Source of the DNA: Pseudopithomyces maydicus
Lineage: Eukaryota; Ascomycota; Dothideomycetes; Pleosporales; Didymosphaeriaceae
Assembly: GCA_026873275.1 (NCBI GenBank)
Contig: JANTUC010000003.1
Location: 434,001-498,000, forward strand
Direction of reading: 5' to 3'
DNA length: 64,000 nt
The translations under genes and the position numbers were made by a program. Of this stretch, positions 11,784-21,997 are shown in pieces; position 1 is the stretch's first letter; each line of letters begins with the position of its first letter. The notes below the pieces were generated by a model. That model had not been told where the DNA came from. It did no database searches and saw only the letters and a program-made list of their open reading frames with translations.

Positions 11784-12151
11784 TCCAGAGGCTGTGGAGT
11801 CAGACTTGCGTCTGCCTCCGCTGGAGCTGTGCGGTCATCTTGCTGTCGAACTCGAATTCACAAATCACTGATCGTATCACGCAGTCGATGCTGACATTTG
11901 ATTTGTGTTATAGTCTTGAAATAAAGTGTGACTCAGTTTGACTCTTCCGAACTTACGCTGATGCTTTCAATGTGCCCAATCGCGCACCGCCCCCTTCGAC
12001 CCAACCGATTTTATTACACCGCCCAGAAACAGAGACCGCGATACACTCCAGTATATATATGGTAGACCTCACACGTCAATTATTTCACCAGCACATCATA
12101 CAAAGCAATCATACTTGCACTAAGCATTCTACCATCTCCGTTTTGCTAAAC
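11784..12151. other. Intergenic spacer with promoter of the DUF1203 gene
   Basis: About 370 bases. A TATA-like tatatatatgg lies near 12052-12062, about 90 bases before the downstream start codon, followed by C/A-rich leader sequence. No other gene. Confidence 0.5.
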
Positions 12152-12731
12152 ATGGCTTCCCGAACCCTAGCATCCACCGAGCCCCCAAGCACCCTCAAGC
12201 AAGGCCTCACCCCAGTCAAAGTGCGCTACATCCCCATCTCTGACCCGATTCCGATGCCTGGGGACGATAACTTAGTAAACCGCACCGCGACTGCCGATGC
12301 GCCGTTCCCCTGCCGCCGTTGTCTACAAGACGCTTCGCCCGGTACGACTCACCCTATCCACGAGTATACTACCCCTATTCATAACACACATACTAACGAG
12401 CTCCATAGGCGAAAAACTTCATCTCGTACCGTACAATCCGTTTCCCAAAGATTCACCTTCGCCTTACGCCGGTGCTGGCCCTATCTTCATCCACGCGCAC
12501 GCGTGCAAGCCGTTTGAGGGGACCACATTGCCAGATACGCAGCTGGGGCGATCAATGAGCTTGAGGGCATATGATGAGAACTATATGATGGCTGCAGCGA
12601 AGGTTGTGAAGGGAGAAGAGCTAGATGAAGTATTGGGCGGTATGCTTGCCGACGAAAAGGCGAAGTGCGTGCTTGTGCACAATGCAGGACCTGGATGCTT
12701 TGCTGTGAGGGCAGAACGAGCGGCAAATTAG
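12152..12731 (+). CDS. DUF1203 family protein
   Basis: Two exons, 12152-12341 and 12409-12731, give 170 residues. Diagnostic DUF1203 elements: VRYIPIS near the start, PCRRCLQDASPGEKLHLVPYNPF spanning the intron, and AGPIFIHAHACKPFE, followed by LRAYDENYMM and a C-terminal HNAGPGCFAVRAER. The Cys pair and His residues are conserved in the family, but no activity is established. It sits between two flavoenzyme genes on the same strand, which makes a shared pathway conceivable but unproven. The ATG at 12152 has A at -3 and begins the recognisable protein; the frame upstream of it is less protein-like. Confidence 0.88.
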
Positions 12732-13257
12732 TGAAGACGTATTTACGCTGTGATAATAGAAACGAGATGTGAAAAACATGGGTCGATTCTTGGAGGGTCA
12801 GTGTCAGTACAAGGTTTTCAAGGCTGTCGGTACGCCAAATACTATGTAGCGCTAGAAAATTGATAACTATGGCATTTCCCTACGCGTGCCTGCTCAATTA
12901 CGCCTTCTGAAATGGCGATTGGAATCACGCTCGATTCATCAGTCGTCTTGCTTAGGGACTACCGGCAGCTCCAACGTACTACCCCGCAACTCGACCCCAT
13001 TCACACTTGCTGACCCCACATGTAAGGATCAACGGCCCCACGCTAGCCGGGACTTCTATACCCGGGTTTCTTCAAGTGGGAGCATGTTCTCTGACTAAAC
13101 GAGTTCATCACAAAAACGTATGGAAGACGAAACAAAGTCGTGCACACGTGAGCTTACACAGACCATTCGGAAGGAGATTCAAAAGGAAAGATTTAGTTAT
13201 ACTTGCTAGCAGTACTAAATTAAACAGGAAAGACACATTGCCGTGGACAAAACAACC
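12732..13257. other. Intergenic region, no gene seen
   Basis: About 0.5 kb between the DUF1203 and monooxygenase genes. Short unrelated frames only; presumably terminator of the first and promoter of the second. Confidence 0.5.
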
Positions 13258-14730
13258 ATGGGCTCAATAAAGTATCAAACCCTTCCTACACCACACGATC
13301 CGCCCTTGACAGGTATGTGCAAGCCGCAGTAGTACATGTCCCACAGAATAGGAAAACCAGCCGAACCAAGAGAGAACATCTGTAAAGAGAAGCAGGGAAA
13401 ATGGAGGCTGACACACCACAGCGATCGTCATCGGCGCCGGTCTCGGTGGCTGCGCTGCCGCAATAGCGCTCCACCACCACGGCCATCGCGTTCTCTGCAT
13501 CCTAGACAAAGTGCGGCAATTCGGGCGTCTAGGAGACTCTCTTGGTCTCGGGCAAAACGCCTTTGACCTGTTAGAGAAATGGGGCTGCGAAGTGGATGAG
13601 ATCAAGCGGATTGGTACGTCTTGAAGCACCGCCTGTTATCGAGGTGAAAAGATTAATGGAATCCAGGAAACCAAGCTCCGAACATGACCATCCGAAGGTG
13701 GCATGATGGGAAGGAGCTAGCAACGCAATCGCTCATGGATATGGCAGGATACATCGGACATCGTGGGGACTACCACGATGTGTTCCTCGAATGGGTTCGG
13801 AGGCGCGGTATCGATATCCGTATGGGGAGCGAGGTTGTTGCGTTTGAAGATGTGGATCCCCAACCGAGTATAACCTTGAAAAGTGGAGAGCAGTTACGAG
13901 CAGATATCATCGTTGCAGCAGACGGAATTAAGAGCTTGGCCAGGCCTTTGGTGTTAGGGAGCAGAGACGATCCTAAGAGTTCGGGGTATGCGTGTTTCCG
14001 CGCTTTCTTCCGGCCTACACAAGAGCAGAGGAGAGACGAGAAGCTGAACCGATACATGCGGGATGGAGATTGTGTGAATTTCTGGATCGGTCCAGATCTC
14101 CATTTAGTGCAGAATACGCTGAGGGGAGGGGAGGAGTTCAACTGGATCCTGACGCACAAGGACGAGGGCGATGTTCCCGAGAGCTGGTTCCAGGAAGGGG
14201 ATATGGAGGAAGTTCGAAGGCTGGTAGGGAGTCTGGATCCGGAGATAAGGGGAATCGTGCAGGCGACTGAGAAGTGCTTGGATTGGAAGATTTGCTATCG
14301 TGAGCCGTTGAGTAGTTGGGTGTCGCCGAAATCGCATAGAATTGCATTGTTGGGGGATAGCTGTCATGCGCATTTGCCTACAAGCGCACAGGGCGCCAGT
14401 CAGGCTGTCGAAAGTGCGGGCGTGCTGGCAGTGTGCTTGAACCAAATAACATCGAAAGAAGAGGTGAGAATCGCGACCAGAGCGTATGAGAAATTACGCT
14501 TTCCTAGGACGCGACAGAGTCAGACTAATGGCGAGGATTTGAGAGATCGGTGGCATGGTGCGCTGAAGGGTGTGGAGGAGGACAAGCCAATCGATCCAGA
14601 AAGTGTGAAGATTAGGAATCGCTGGCTCTATGCTTTCGATGCTCAAGAAGACGCTGAGAAGAGATGGCTTGATGTCAGAAATGCTGTTGAGTCGGAATTC
14701 GCGAAGGGTATTGTAGAACCTCTTTGTTGA
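13258..14730 (+). CDS. Class A FAD-dependent monooxygenase (salicylate-hydroxylase-like)
   Basis: Exons 13258-13312, 13422-13613 and 13667-14730 give 436 residues, a normal length. The first intron (109 bases) was inferred because the frame of the Rossmann motif is closed by a TGA just upstream; an 18-codon first exon ending TTG ACA G joins perfectly. Visible motifs: AIVIGAGLGG (GxGxxG FAD fold, about residues 19-28), the ADGIKS 'DG' motif in the middle, and RIALLGDSCHAHLPTSAQG ('GD' motif binding FAD ribityl). The C-terminal GEDLRDRWH and late YAFDAQ stretches are usual for fungal salicylate-hydroxylase-like enzymes. Likely reaction: NAD(P)H- and oxygen-dependent hydroxylation, possibly decarboxylating, of an aromatic acid. 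The stop codon lies only 27 bases from that of the convergent gene. Confidence 0.88.
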
Positions 14731-14757
14731 TGATTGCGGGTGTGTGATGGAGAAGAC

Positions 14758-16290
14758 TTAGACAGTCCTCAGTTTCTTGGATGTTGATGGCGAACCATCA
14801 TCTCCATCCTCGTCCTCATCTTCATCATCGTTCCGAGTTCGCTTATTGCTTGTGCTGTACATCCTCGGCACATCAGCCAGATAGCCCCCGCCTGCCTGTG
14901 GAAGTCCTGGCTTGATGGGCGCGTATGGGTGCCTCTTATCTTGAACCGGGTTGTCATTCAGTGCTTGACGCGCCTGCGCCATAGCTGCTGTGAACTTGGC
15001 CGGAGGTGCAACTGGCATATTTGGCACCTTTGGTGCGTTTGTCTTGACCTCTCGGTTCTGGTGTTTCCAATTGCGTGCATCTCGCTTGTCCCATTGTCCG
15101 GTGACGATGTATATATCGTCCTGGATGAGGCGATTTCGGCATCGCTCTACCCTTCCACCCGACCGGATATTTCGCTCACGCAAGAGCGCTGTAAGCTTGT
15201 AGTAGTTGAGCTCTTGGTAGTTTGGCAGAGGGGCATCTTGGTTGGGTAGAGGCAGCAAGCAGAAATCATCGTCATTGGCAGACGACGCTTTGAGCTTTTC
15301 ATCGTCTGACGGCGATTCGCCATCGGAGGGTATGTCTCCAGAAGGCAGTATCTTGGTAGCTTTCTTTGGTGCCTTTTTCGTCTTCTTCGTGCTCGATTGG
15401 TCGGTGAATGCGTCGCTCTTGTCGATGATCGTCAACTCTGAAGTCTTCTTGGTTGCGACCGGTTTCGTCGCCTCATCGTCAACGGCCTTACTCAACGAGT
15501 CCTTCTTCGTCTCCGTCTTCTTCTGGGGCTTCTTGTGCTGCTGCGCATTTCGCCCCTTGGCTTTCCAATATCGATTGTAGTCACCAGCCACGAATTCCTC
15601 GCCCGTGGCAACCATCAATCCTTGCTCATCGATGACACCAGCCTCAAAAGCCGCGCACCACTCTTCCAAATCGGCATCTTTTTTTGCCTTGATGCGCTTG
15701 GCTTCCTCAAGACTCATGATCTCTTCAGATGCTGGCTGAGCTCCAGCATCGGCATTATACTTCTCACGAATATCATCGGACCATTGCTGTTGCAATTCGC
15801 CTTTTACGTGCCATTCCATGCTCCAGTTCTTCGCAGTCTCATCGTCAATGAGGTCGTTCTCTTTCGCGATGCGCGCCATTTCGGCTCCCATGCGATCTTC
15901 CTCCGCGGCACGCATGTTATCGTAGCGCATTCGGCTGCTGCCATCCACGACAAAGGATCCCATGGCCGACTTAGCTGGGGCAGAGTTGCTGCTAGACTTT
16001 TTCCTCTGGATCTTGTTGCTAGCAGGAGTCGGAGCAGCGCTCTTCTTGGATACACCGTTGCCAGAGCGCTTTTTGGGGATAACGCTTGGGTGTGCGTCAG
16101 GGGAGGTCTGCGGTGAGCTTTGCTGAGAAGCTCGCATCTTCGTGGTTGAAGATGATGCAGAGGAGCTGGGAGTTGTGACAGGAGAACTTGAATATGAGCG
16201 AGATGTAGAGTCGCGGGAGCGCGCATTCGACGCCTTGGTCGGCGTCATGTATGAAGGCTGGGATGGTGAGCGGGGGTTGTTGTCGGTCAT
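14758..16290 (-). CDS. SAP-motif-containing, low-complexity nuclear protein
   Basis: A single exon of 510 residues. The first about 115 residues are Ser/Thr/Pro/Lys-rich with basic patches such as PKKRSG, compatible with nuclear import and disorder. A Trp-containing conserved-looking stretch (KNWSMEWHVKGELQQQW) follows, then Lys-rich linkers. Near residues 355-390, YYKLTALLRERNIRSGGRVE-RCRNRL resembles a SAP helix-extended-helix DNA-binding motif. The C-terminus has an acidic DDEDEDEDGDD run and a basic tail. A chromatin or RNA-linked role is an inference from the SAP-like motif only. Other assignments remain open. Confidence 0.75.
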   Translation of the reverse strand: MTDNNPRSPSQPSYMTPTKASNARSRDSTSRSYSSSPVTTPSSSASSSTTKMRASQQSSPQTSPDAHPSVIPKKRSGNGVSKKSAAPTPASNKIQRKKSSSNSAPAKSAMGSFVVDGSSRMRYDNMRAAEEDRMGAEMARIAKENDLIDDETAKNWSMEWHVKGELQQQWSDDIREKYNADAGAQPASEEIMSLEEAKRIKAKKDADLEEWCAAFEAGVIDEQGLMVATGEEFVAGDYNRYWKAKGRNAQQHKKPQKKTETKKDSLSKAVDDEATKPVATKKTSELTIIDKSDAFTDQSSTKKTKKAPKKATKILPSGDIPSDGESPSDDEKLKASSANDDDFCLLPLPNQDAPLPNYQELNYYKLTALLRERNIRSGGRVERCRNRLIQDDIYIVTGQWDKRDARNWKHQNREVKTNAPKVPNMPVAPPAKFTAAMAQARQALNDNPVQDKRHPYAPIKPGLPQAGGGYLADVPRMYSTSNKRTRNDDEDEDEDGDDGSPSTSKKLRTV

Positions 16291-17837
16291 CTTGAACGAT
16301 GAATCTGGTGGGGTGAAGTGTTTTCTTGTGATGTCGTGTCGTGAGGTTGAGGTAGAGCAAGCCCTGTGATGGCGTGAAATGTGTGCAACTTGTTTAGCAA
16401 GCTTCTTTGTGTGCCGTCAAGCGAGACAGGCAATATCCGATTTAGCAATTAAAGATTTAATCGATTAACTGGTGGGTGGGGGTCGCAGTTCAGCAGGTGT
16501 GCGTGTCGTGGAGAGCGGTCGTGGAGAGCGGGTGTGTAGAGCGAGACAGGGTTTGGTCGATCTCTATATAGAACCAAGTGGTCAGTCTGGCGCTGTTTGT
16601 TAAAAAAAAAAGGCTGGGGCGGGAGATATGACGTCGTCGCGGTTTAAGTATTCGAGGGTTGAGTGAAGATGAAGGGGAGAGTAAGTGTCAATATGCGACT
16701 GCACTTGACCCGCGACTTTTCAACCTTCGACGAATGGACTTTGAACAGCGCGGGATCCTGCCCCGCAAGAACTGCGCTTCCAGGGAATAAAGTCTTATGT
16801 AAATAGTTTTGAGACATCATCGCTCATGATTTTCTGTGTTTGTCTCGGTGACAAATGACGATGAGACTTTGGGTGTGCAGCCATGCTATCCATATGTCGC
16901 ACCGAAGATTACTAGGTCCTGTTTATTTCCATTATGTCAAACCTATATTACAGGATTCTTCACGTAGTAACGTGCTAAGACATCTAGTATAAATCTCGAC
17001 ATAGCGGTTGTTATAGTCATGGAACCCACCCATATTATCTGAGCATCCATAAGCTCAGGTAGTGCAGTGTAGATTTAGGATCAAGCCTCATTTTGAAAAT
17101 TACCAATTATCAAGATTCAACTAAAACGATGCTTCATCTTCAAACCGCAGTGGCCATGCGACTCAACTGTCAGTATCCTGCCAAGTCGTGGAAAGAATGT
17201 GGGTAAGCAAAACACACCAACAACAACCCCATCATTATGAATTTTCGAATCCATATTAAAGTGTTCTTAGGCAATGAGCCACCTCATAGATGCTGAACCA
17301 GAGTGAATACTATCCAGTGAGGCTTTGAGAGCAGTAGATGATAAATATGTTCCGTTGAAAAGGTATATCCCTGGAGCCGTATGGCATATACTGCAGCATA
17401 AGAGTTTCCGTTTTATTTCGCGGCCTTGATGTATGTATATGTATAGCAGCGCGTTCTTTGAACAAGGCGATCAACCAGAGATCATTCATCGATGACTGTG
17501 TTGCTTCGGCCAGCCTAGGATTCCGTTCAGGGCGCCGTCCCACATCGAGCTTCCATTTCTGAATGCTAGTCTTTCTCATGAATTTTTGGACAACGATGGT
17601 CTCGATGACCTAATGGTAGCTATTAGCATGCATGGTGTATTCACGATATTGTTCAAAGACAGTGCCACATGCATCGAACCACAACAAGCAGTACAGAAAG
17701 GGGTATAATGCTCTTAGATATATAACAATCGGGTCAAAAACATATGTACTCATGTGATAATTGCTTGCAACAAAACGCCATTCACCAAAACCCAGAATTG
17801 TGCTCATGAAATGACCGTACAAACCGCCACGCCTTTC
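16291..17837. other. Intergenic region, no gene seen
   Basis: About 1.5 kb upstream of the SAP-motif gene. It contains a TATA-like ctctatatag (16562-16571), an A10 tract at 16602-16611 and a short tandem duplication described separately. The rest, to 17837, has no supported open frame. Confidence 0.5.
16505..16530. repeat. 13-base tandem duplication
   Basis: Two perfect adjacent copies of gtcgtggagagcg, followed by a weaker third relative (gtgtgtagagcg). It lies about 215 bases upstream of the SAP-motif protein start, so it may fall in its leader or promoter. Probably a replication-slippage product. Confidence 0.85.
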
Positions 17838-18515
17838 CTATGCCGTAGCCGAAAGACCCGAATGCTTCCATTGAGGATTTTCCGTCTGCCAAAGTTCCCT
17901 TCCTACATTCCAGCTAGCTCCTGGCGCGCGCTTGCCTGGTGGCATCCGCATGAGCGGGTTCCGCAAACGACCTTGTATCTTCTTGAATAGCTGATCGACT
18001 TGATCCGGTGTGAGTCTCATATGGATCATATGCTTCTCGTATCCTTCTTCTATCAAATCCCCTATGCCGAACCGCGAATACTTCTTCAGGGTCTGTGGGT
18101 CCTCGCCGTCCTTGAATAGCAGATATCGGTCAGCAGCACGGATCAGTTCTGCGACGATACGGTTGCTAAGGGTCTTAAGCCAGTATTGGGATCCCTTGGG
18201 TGCGTTCTTCTTTTGTGGCGGTGCGTTCGTGTTCGTACCAAGCGGCACTAGGAGCCGCATGGGGAGCCGTATTCCGCCGTCACTGCCCCTTCGGCCGTGT
18301 TTTTGTTCTTGCTCATCACGTCCAGCTTCTTTGACCTCGTCGACCAGTTCTCTGAGCTCCTTTGGGGAGAGCATCTTGAGTGCTTCCACCGGGACATTGA
18401 TGTATTCCGCAGCTTTCCGGATATTCGATGTGCTGCACCCGAAAACCTTATCGTTATCCATCCATTGTCCTCGGCTTTTCTTATTAGGATCGGCTTCTGG
18501 CTGCAAGGTGTTCAT
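17838..18515 (-). CDS. Unrecognised conserved-looking protein
   Basis: A single exon of 225 residues from MNTLQPEADPNKK. The open frame extends 32 codons upstream, but that part looks like leader sequence and the ATG at 18515 begins the charged protein. I do not recognise a family. Visible: a small helical N-terminal part (FGCSTSNIRKAAEYINVPVEALKMLSPKELRELVDEV), a basic linker, and a helical core beginning YWLKTLSNRIVAELIRAADRYLLF followed by a Tyr/Leu-rich segment with an MHMRLTPDQVDQLFKK helix. No signal peptide, membrane span or zinc motif. Intracellular, function unknown. Confidence 0.65.
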   Translation of the reverse strand: MNTLQPEADPNKKSRGQWMDNDKVFGCSTSNIRKAAEYINVPVEALKMLSPKELRELVDEVKEAGRDEQEQKHGRRGSDGGIRLPMRLLVPLGTNTNAPPQKKNAPKGSQYWLKTLSNRIVAELIRAADRYLLFKDGEDPQTLKKYSRFGIGDLIEEGYEKHMIHMRLTPDQVDQLFKKIQGRLRNPLMRMPPGKRAPGASWNVGRELWQTENPQWKHSGLSATA

Positions 18516-19895
18516 GATTGGGGTATGTAGAGTCTTTTCTGAGCTTTTGAGAGATTGAGGGGAAAATTGAACAAGTCTTAAGACTCCAGGACAAAAGAAA
18601 ATACCCCACACTGTTGACTATATGAAACGTTCGGGGGGTCCCGCGACTGGTCAAAGCGTTGAGCTGTCGCGTCACACTAAACCAATAAGGGTTTCAGATG
18701 GCCCGTCAACACCTTGCACGGTATAGCCCGCTCAATCCTACATTCGCTGCCGAACGCGACGTCACGGGGCCAATTCCAAGAGCTGCGGGTGGTCGAACAA
18801 GGAATTGGTCTAAGCCATGCGAGATAAATCCAAGAGTTGGCACATCCGCAAGAATGGCTGCGATAGAGAAGCACATGCACATACTGTTCATAGGTAAATT
18901 GGCATGGCACTTATGTTCGGTCTGTTGTTCTGGTACTCCGTTCTGATGAGTTCGTTGCGTCTGGTTCGCCTTTGACCAGAGTCGGCATGATCTGTCTGGG
19001 TCCTCACGACGATAATCGAAAGACTGAAGACACCATGTTTACATTGCATCACATCGCTTGCACTGCTCCGGACGTGTTCTCTGGAGCCAATAGGATGTGA
19101 TCCGCCGTATCAACAAAAAGCAGTGTGCCGTTGCTCATGCGCCAAGGAATGCATGCACCTGTGCATTTCAATCTCTTTCAATCAACGTCGCAAGGACCTG
19201 TACAGGTCATACCGGCTCCATTCCATCTATGTTCTATCCTTCTTCAAATCCTCATCCTTTCTTTTACTCGGGCTCGCGTAACTGCCAATGGGCTAGAATA
19301 ACAGGCTGATACTGAGGACAAGTATCGCCAAGTTCGTCTTCCTTAGGAGAGAGGTCACCTGCTGCATTGATGCTGATCGGCATCGAGTCATGTCCCGCAC
19401 TAAACACAGGTTACTGACGAATCTTATCGAGGCATCCGTTTCTCGTGTTGTTGATGTCATCCTTTCCCTTCGTTTAGAGTGAAAGTCCGACCTGGTCAGG
19501 TCATTCCTGAATCGTAAAGGCATCCTGCTCGTTCGCCCCGGCACCGGGTCCAATTCTACTATCCGTTCACCTCACACATCATGCAGTTTTGCGTCCATAG
19601 CTTCCTGATAGGAGCGATACAGTTGATACCACTAGTCTACCCCGCAATCGATGGTCGTGGCGACCCGGATGCGGCAAGTCCCGGGACGCGGACGATGGTG
19701 AAGCCAATGATAGATGTCTGCGCTTCACTACTTTCATACTAAGCCTTGTCAAAGCTTGTTCCGCGGATCTAAAAGCTTAGTTGGCCAAGTTCACCAAAAT
19801 AAAGACCGAAAACCACGTTTTTATCTGCATATCCATTGAAGTCATCGCTAGACTATCCTCGTTGCTGGGTCAGGGCTATGTGAGATCTGTTTGAC
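18516..19895. other. Divergent intergenic region, no gene seen
   Basis: About 1.4 kb separating a minus-strand gene and a plus-strand gene, therefore holding two promoters. Short frames only. Confidence 0.5.
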
Positions 19896-21593
19896 ATGTC
19901 TTTAGAAGCAGAAAAGATCGAATCCGGAGAGCCGAACTTTAATAATGTACTTTGAGAGCCTGAGTGTGCGCAATATTGAATCGTGACTAACATCCGCCAA
20001 CAGCCGGATTACGACGGGGAAAAAAACCGATCAAGTCCTCGTTTCCAGGGTACACTCAATAGGGATACCGACATTGCGCCAGATGTTGCTGTAGAAAATG
20101 GGCAGCAAGTTCGCGCAGAGGATGGGGATGCAGCGGCTTTCATTAATCACGATGATAATGAAGGTACGACTCCGGACAGCAAAAAGTCAGATTTAACCGA
20201 TAAAGATGAAAACTTAGGGCCCACAGACCCCCTTGCACTGGCAGTTACGCAGTCAGTGCAAGAAGGGGAAGCACACAAAATCGTAAAAAAGAAAACGTAC
20301 TTGCATAAATCAAACAAGATGTACTCAGAACGCATACAACATCATACGTTCCTGATGAAAACCTTGGCAGTTCTGCAGAACATATGGACCATGGTCTCGA
20401 CTTTCCCTTACTGGGACATGGCGTTTTGGTCTGGGTAAGCCCCGGGTTTATCTTGAGTAATAATACACATACTAACGTTTACAGATTTGCATACGCTATT
20501 GGGTCCGCGATGTTCATAGTCGATGGTGCTTTCGCGTTTGGTCCGCTTGCTTCGCCAGCCAGACACTGGCCTGAAGGTGAAGATAAATACGCTGGTCCCG
20601 TTTTATTCTTCCTGGGGGCCGTGATTTGCTACCAAACCGGTGCTGTGATGGCTTACTTAGAAGCGATCAATGATGGCTGCTTTGCGGGCGTAGCTATGAA
20701 GCGCTTCTGGATTGAGGGAAGCAATGAAGACAAGAAGAAACTGCTTGATGCCAAACTTCACACTTTTTTCGGTCACATCATCCCACATCATCACCATCAC
20801 CACCACGGTTCAGGCGATGGAGATGTGATAGATGCCATGGGTGAAAATACTAGAGAAGAGCTCGATCCAGAAGCTGCTTGGCGAACAGTAACCAGCGGAG
20901 GAGCACCAACCGACGAAGAGTCCCCGGCTCGATCAGGAGGTCTGCAAGCGACGGTGTCTCGTCGACAAGCTGTCGATCATGGTCCAGGCAATGAAGAAGC
21001 CTTCAACGAATACATGACGTGGCGATGGTGGCCGACCTGGCATGCTCTGCGAACCTACCATCTTCGGGAGCTCGGCTATGTCGCATGCAGCATTCAATTG
21101 CTCGGTGCTACCTTGTACGGAGTCACGGGCATTGTGGTACTACCGGGTGTACTCTCCAGTCTTGCTTGGTGGCAGAAAATTGCTGCGTTCTGGGTTCCGC
21201 AGGTTGTAGCCAGTGTTTGTTTCTTAACAGCAGCTATAATGTTCACGATTGAGTCGCAGGATGTGTGGTATAAGCCTTTACCTGGAACGGTGCGATGGTG
21301 GATTGGTGGCTGGGCTGCTATCGGGTCTGTCGGCTTTTTGTAAGTTTTTCTCATGTCGTGGTACACACTGTTTGACTAATACACACTGCAGACTGTGTGC
21401 ATGCTTTGGGCTTGGATCGAGCAAGTATACGTGGTGCGAATATCAAAGTGATTTATCTAGTACCTGGGGATCGGCAGCATATTTGTTCAGTTCTTTACTG
21501 CAATGGTATGAGGCGGTGAGCGCTGGGCCTGTCCTCGCATTTCCAAACAACCGAACGCCTGTGTTGATGCGAAAGGCAAATTCTAAAAGTTAG
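19896..21593 (+). CDS. Fungal polytopic membrane protein of unknown function
   Basis: Exons 19896-19946, 20004-20434, 20485-21339 and 21392-21593 give 512 residues. The small first exon was inferred from a donor at 19947 and a branch-point-like tgactaac before the cag at 20001. Residues about 1-140 are charged and probably cytosolic. About six hydrophobic segments follow: FAYAIGSAMFIVDGAFAFG, VLFFLGAVICYQTGAVMAYL, LGYVACSIQLLGATLYGVTG, IAAFWVPQVVASVCFLTAAI, WIGGWAAIGSVGFLLCACFG and a last one around WGSAAYLFSSLLQW. A hydrophilic loop between spans 2 and 3 carries a run of seven histidines. The pattern resembles a widespread uncharacterised ascomycete integral membrane family. A transporter or sensor role is speculative. 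Confidence 0.8.
20786..20806 (+). other. Run of seven histidine codons in a cytosolic or lumenal loop
   Basis: Mixed CAT and CAC codons encode seven consecutive His, flanked by IIP and GSGDGD. Codon mixing and a position deep inside an intron-containing gene argue against a cloning tag. It could bind metal or simply be low-complexity loop sequence. Confidence 0.9.
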
Positions 21594-21997
21594 ATCTTGC
21601 TGTTGTGATTGGGTTGTACGATAGTTAACAATGCAGCCGTGGGCATGATGATTGCATGCGACGTGTCAGATGAGGTGGGCGAGACGTTGAGAAACGCTTG
21701 TGGCCATGGAAGTTCACCCTGGCGGCACTAAAACCATATCGGCTGGAACGATCCAATCAGTCTTGACCATCGGGGCACGACCTCCTCCACTACCACCCAT
21801 CACGACGCCATGAGATGGCTCGAAATTGCACTGAGCATCAATCCAACTTGATGCGGCAAATCGGACTTCGCGATATCTGAACACATCATTACCCCCGGAC
21901 CATGTCGCAGATACTTCTTGCTCCAACGTCCCCGTCGGGGTCCTTTGATCTTCCCGGGTGAGTGGGCTATCCCGTTGCTTCCCTTACAGAGAACACT
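21594..21997. other. Intergenic spacer, no supported gene
   Basis: About 400 bases including the promoter of the phosphoesterase. A minus-strand open stretch (21714 to about 21950) looks somewhat protein-like but has no clear start, domain or splice partner. Confidence 0.45.

Noticed and set aside
20786..20806. Histidine run as a sign of vector contamination
   Set aside because: It is internal to a multi-intron gene, uses mixed codons and has no vector sequence around it.
21714..21950. Minus-strand open stretch with protein-like composition upstream of the phosphoesterase
   Set aside because: No ATG, no recognisable domain and no convincing partner exon; it also overlaps the probable promoter. 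Could be a relic, but not supportable.
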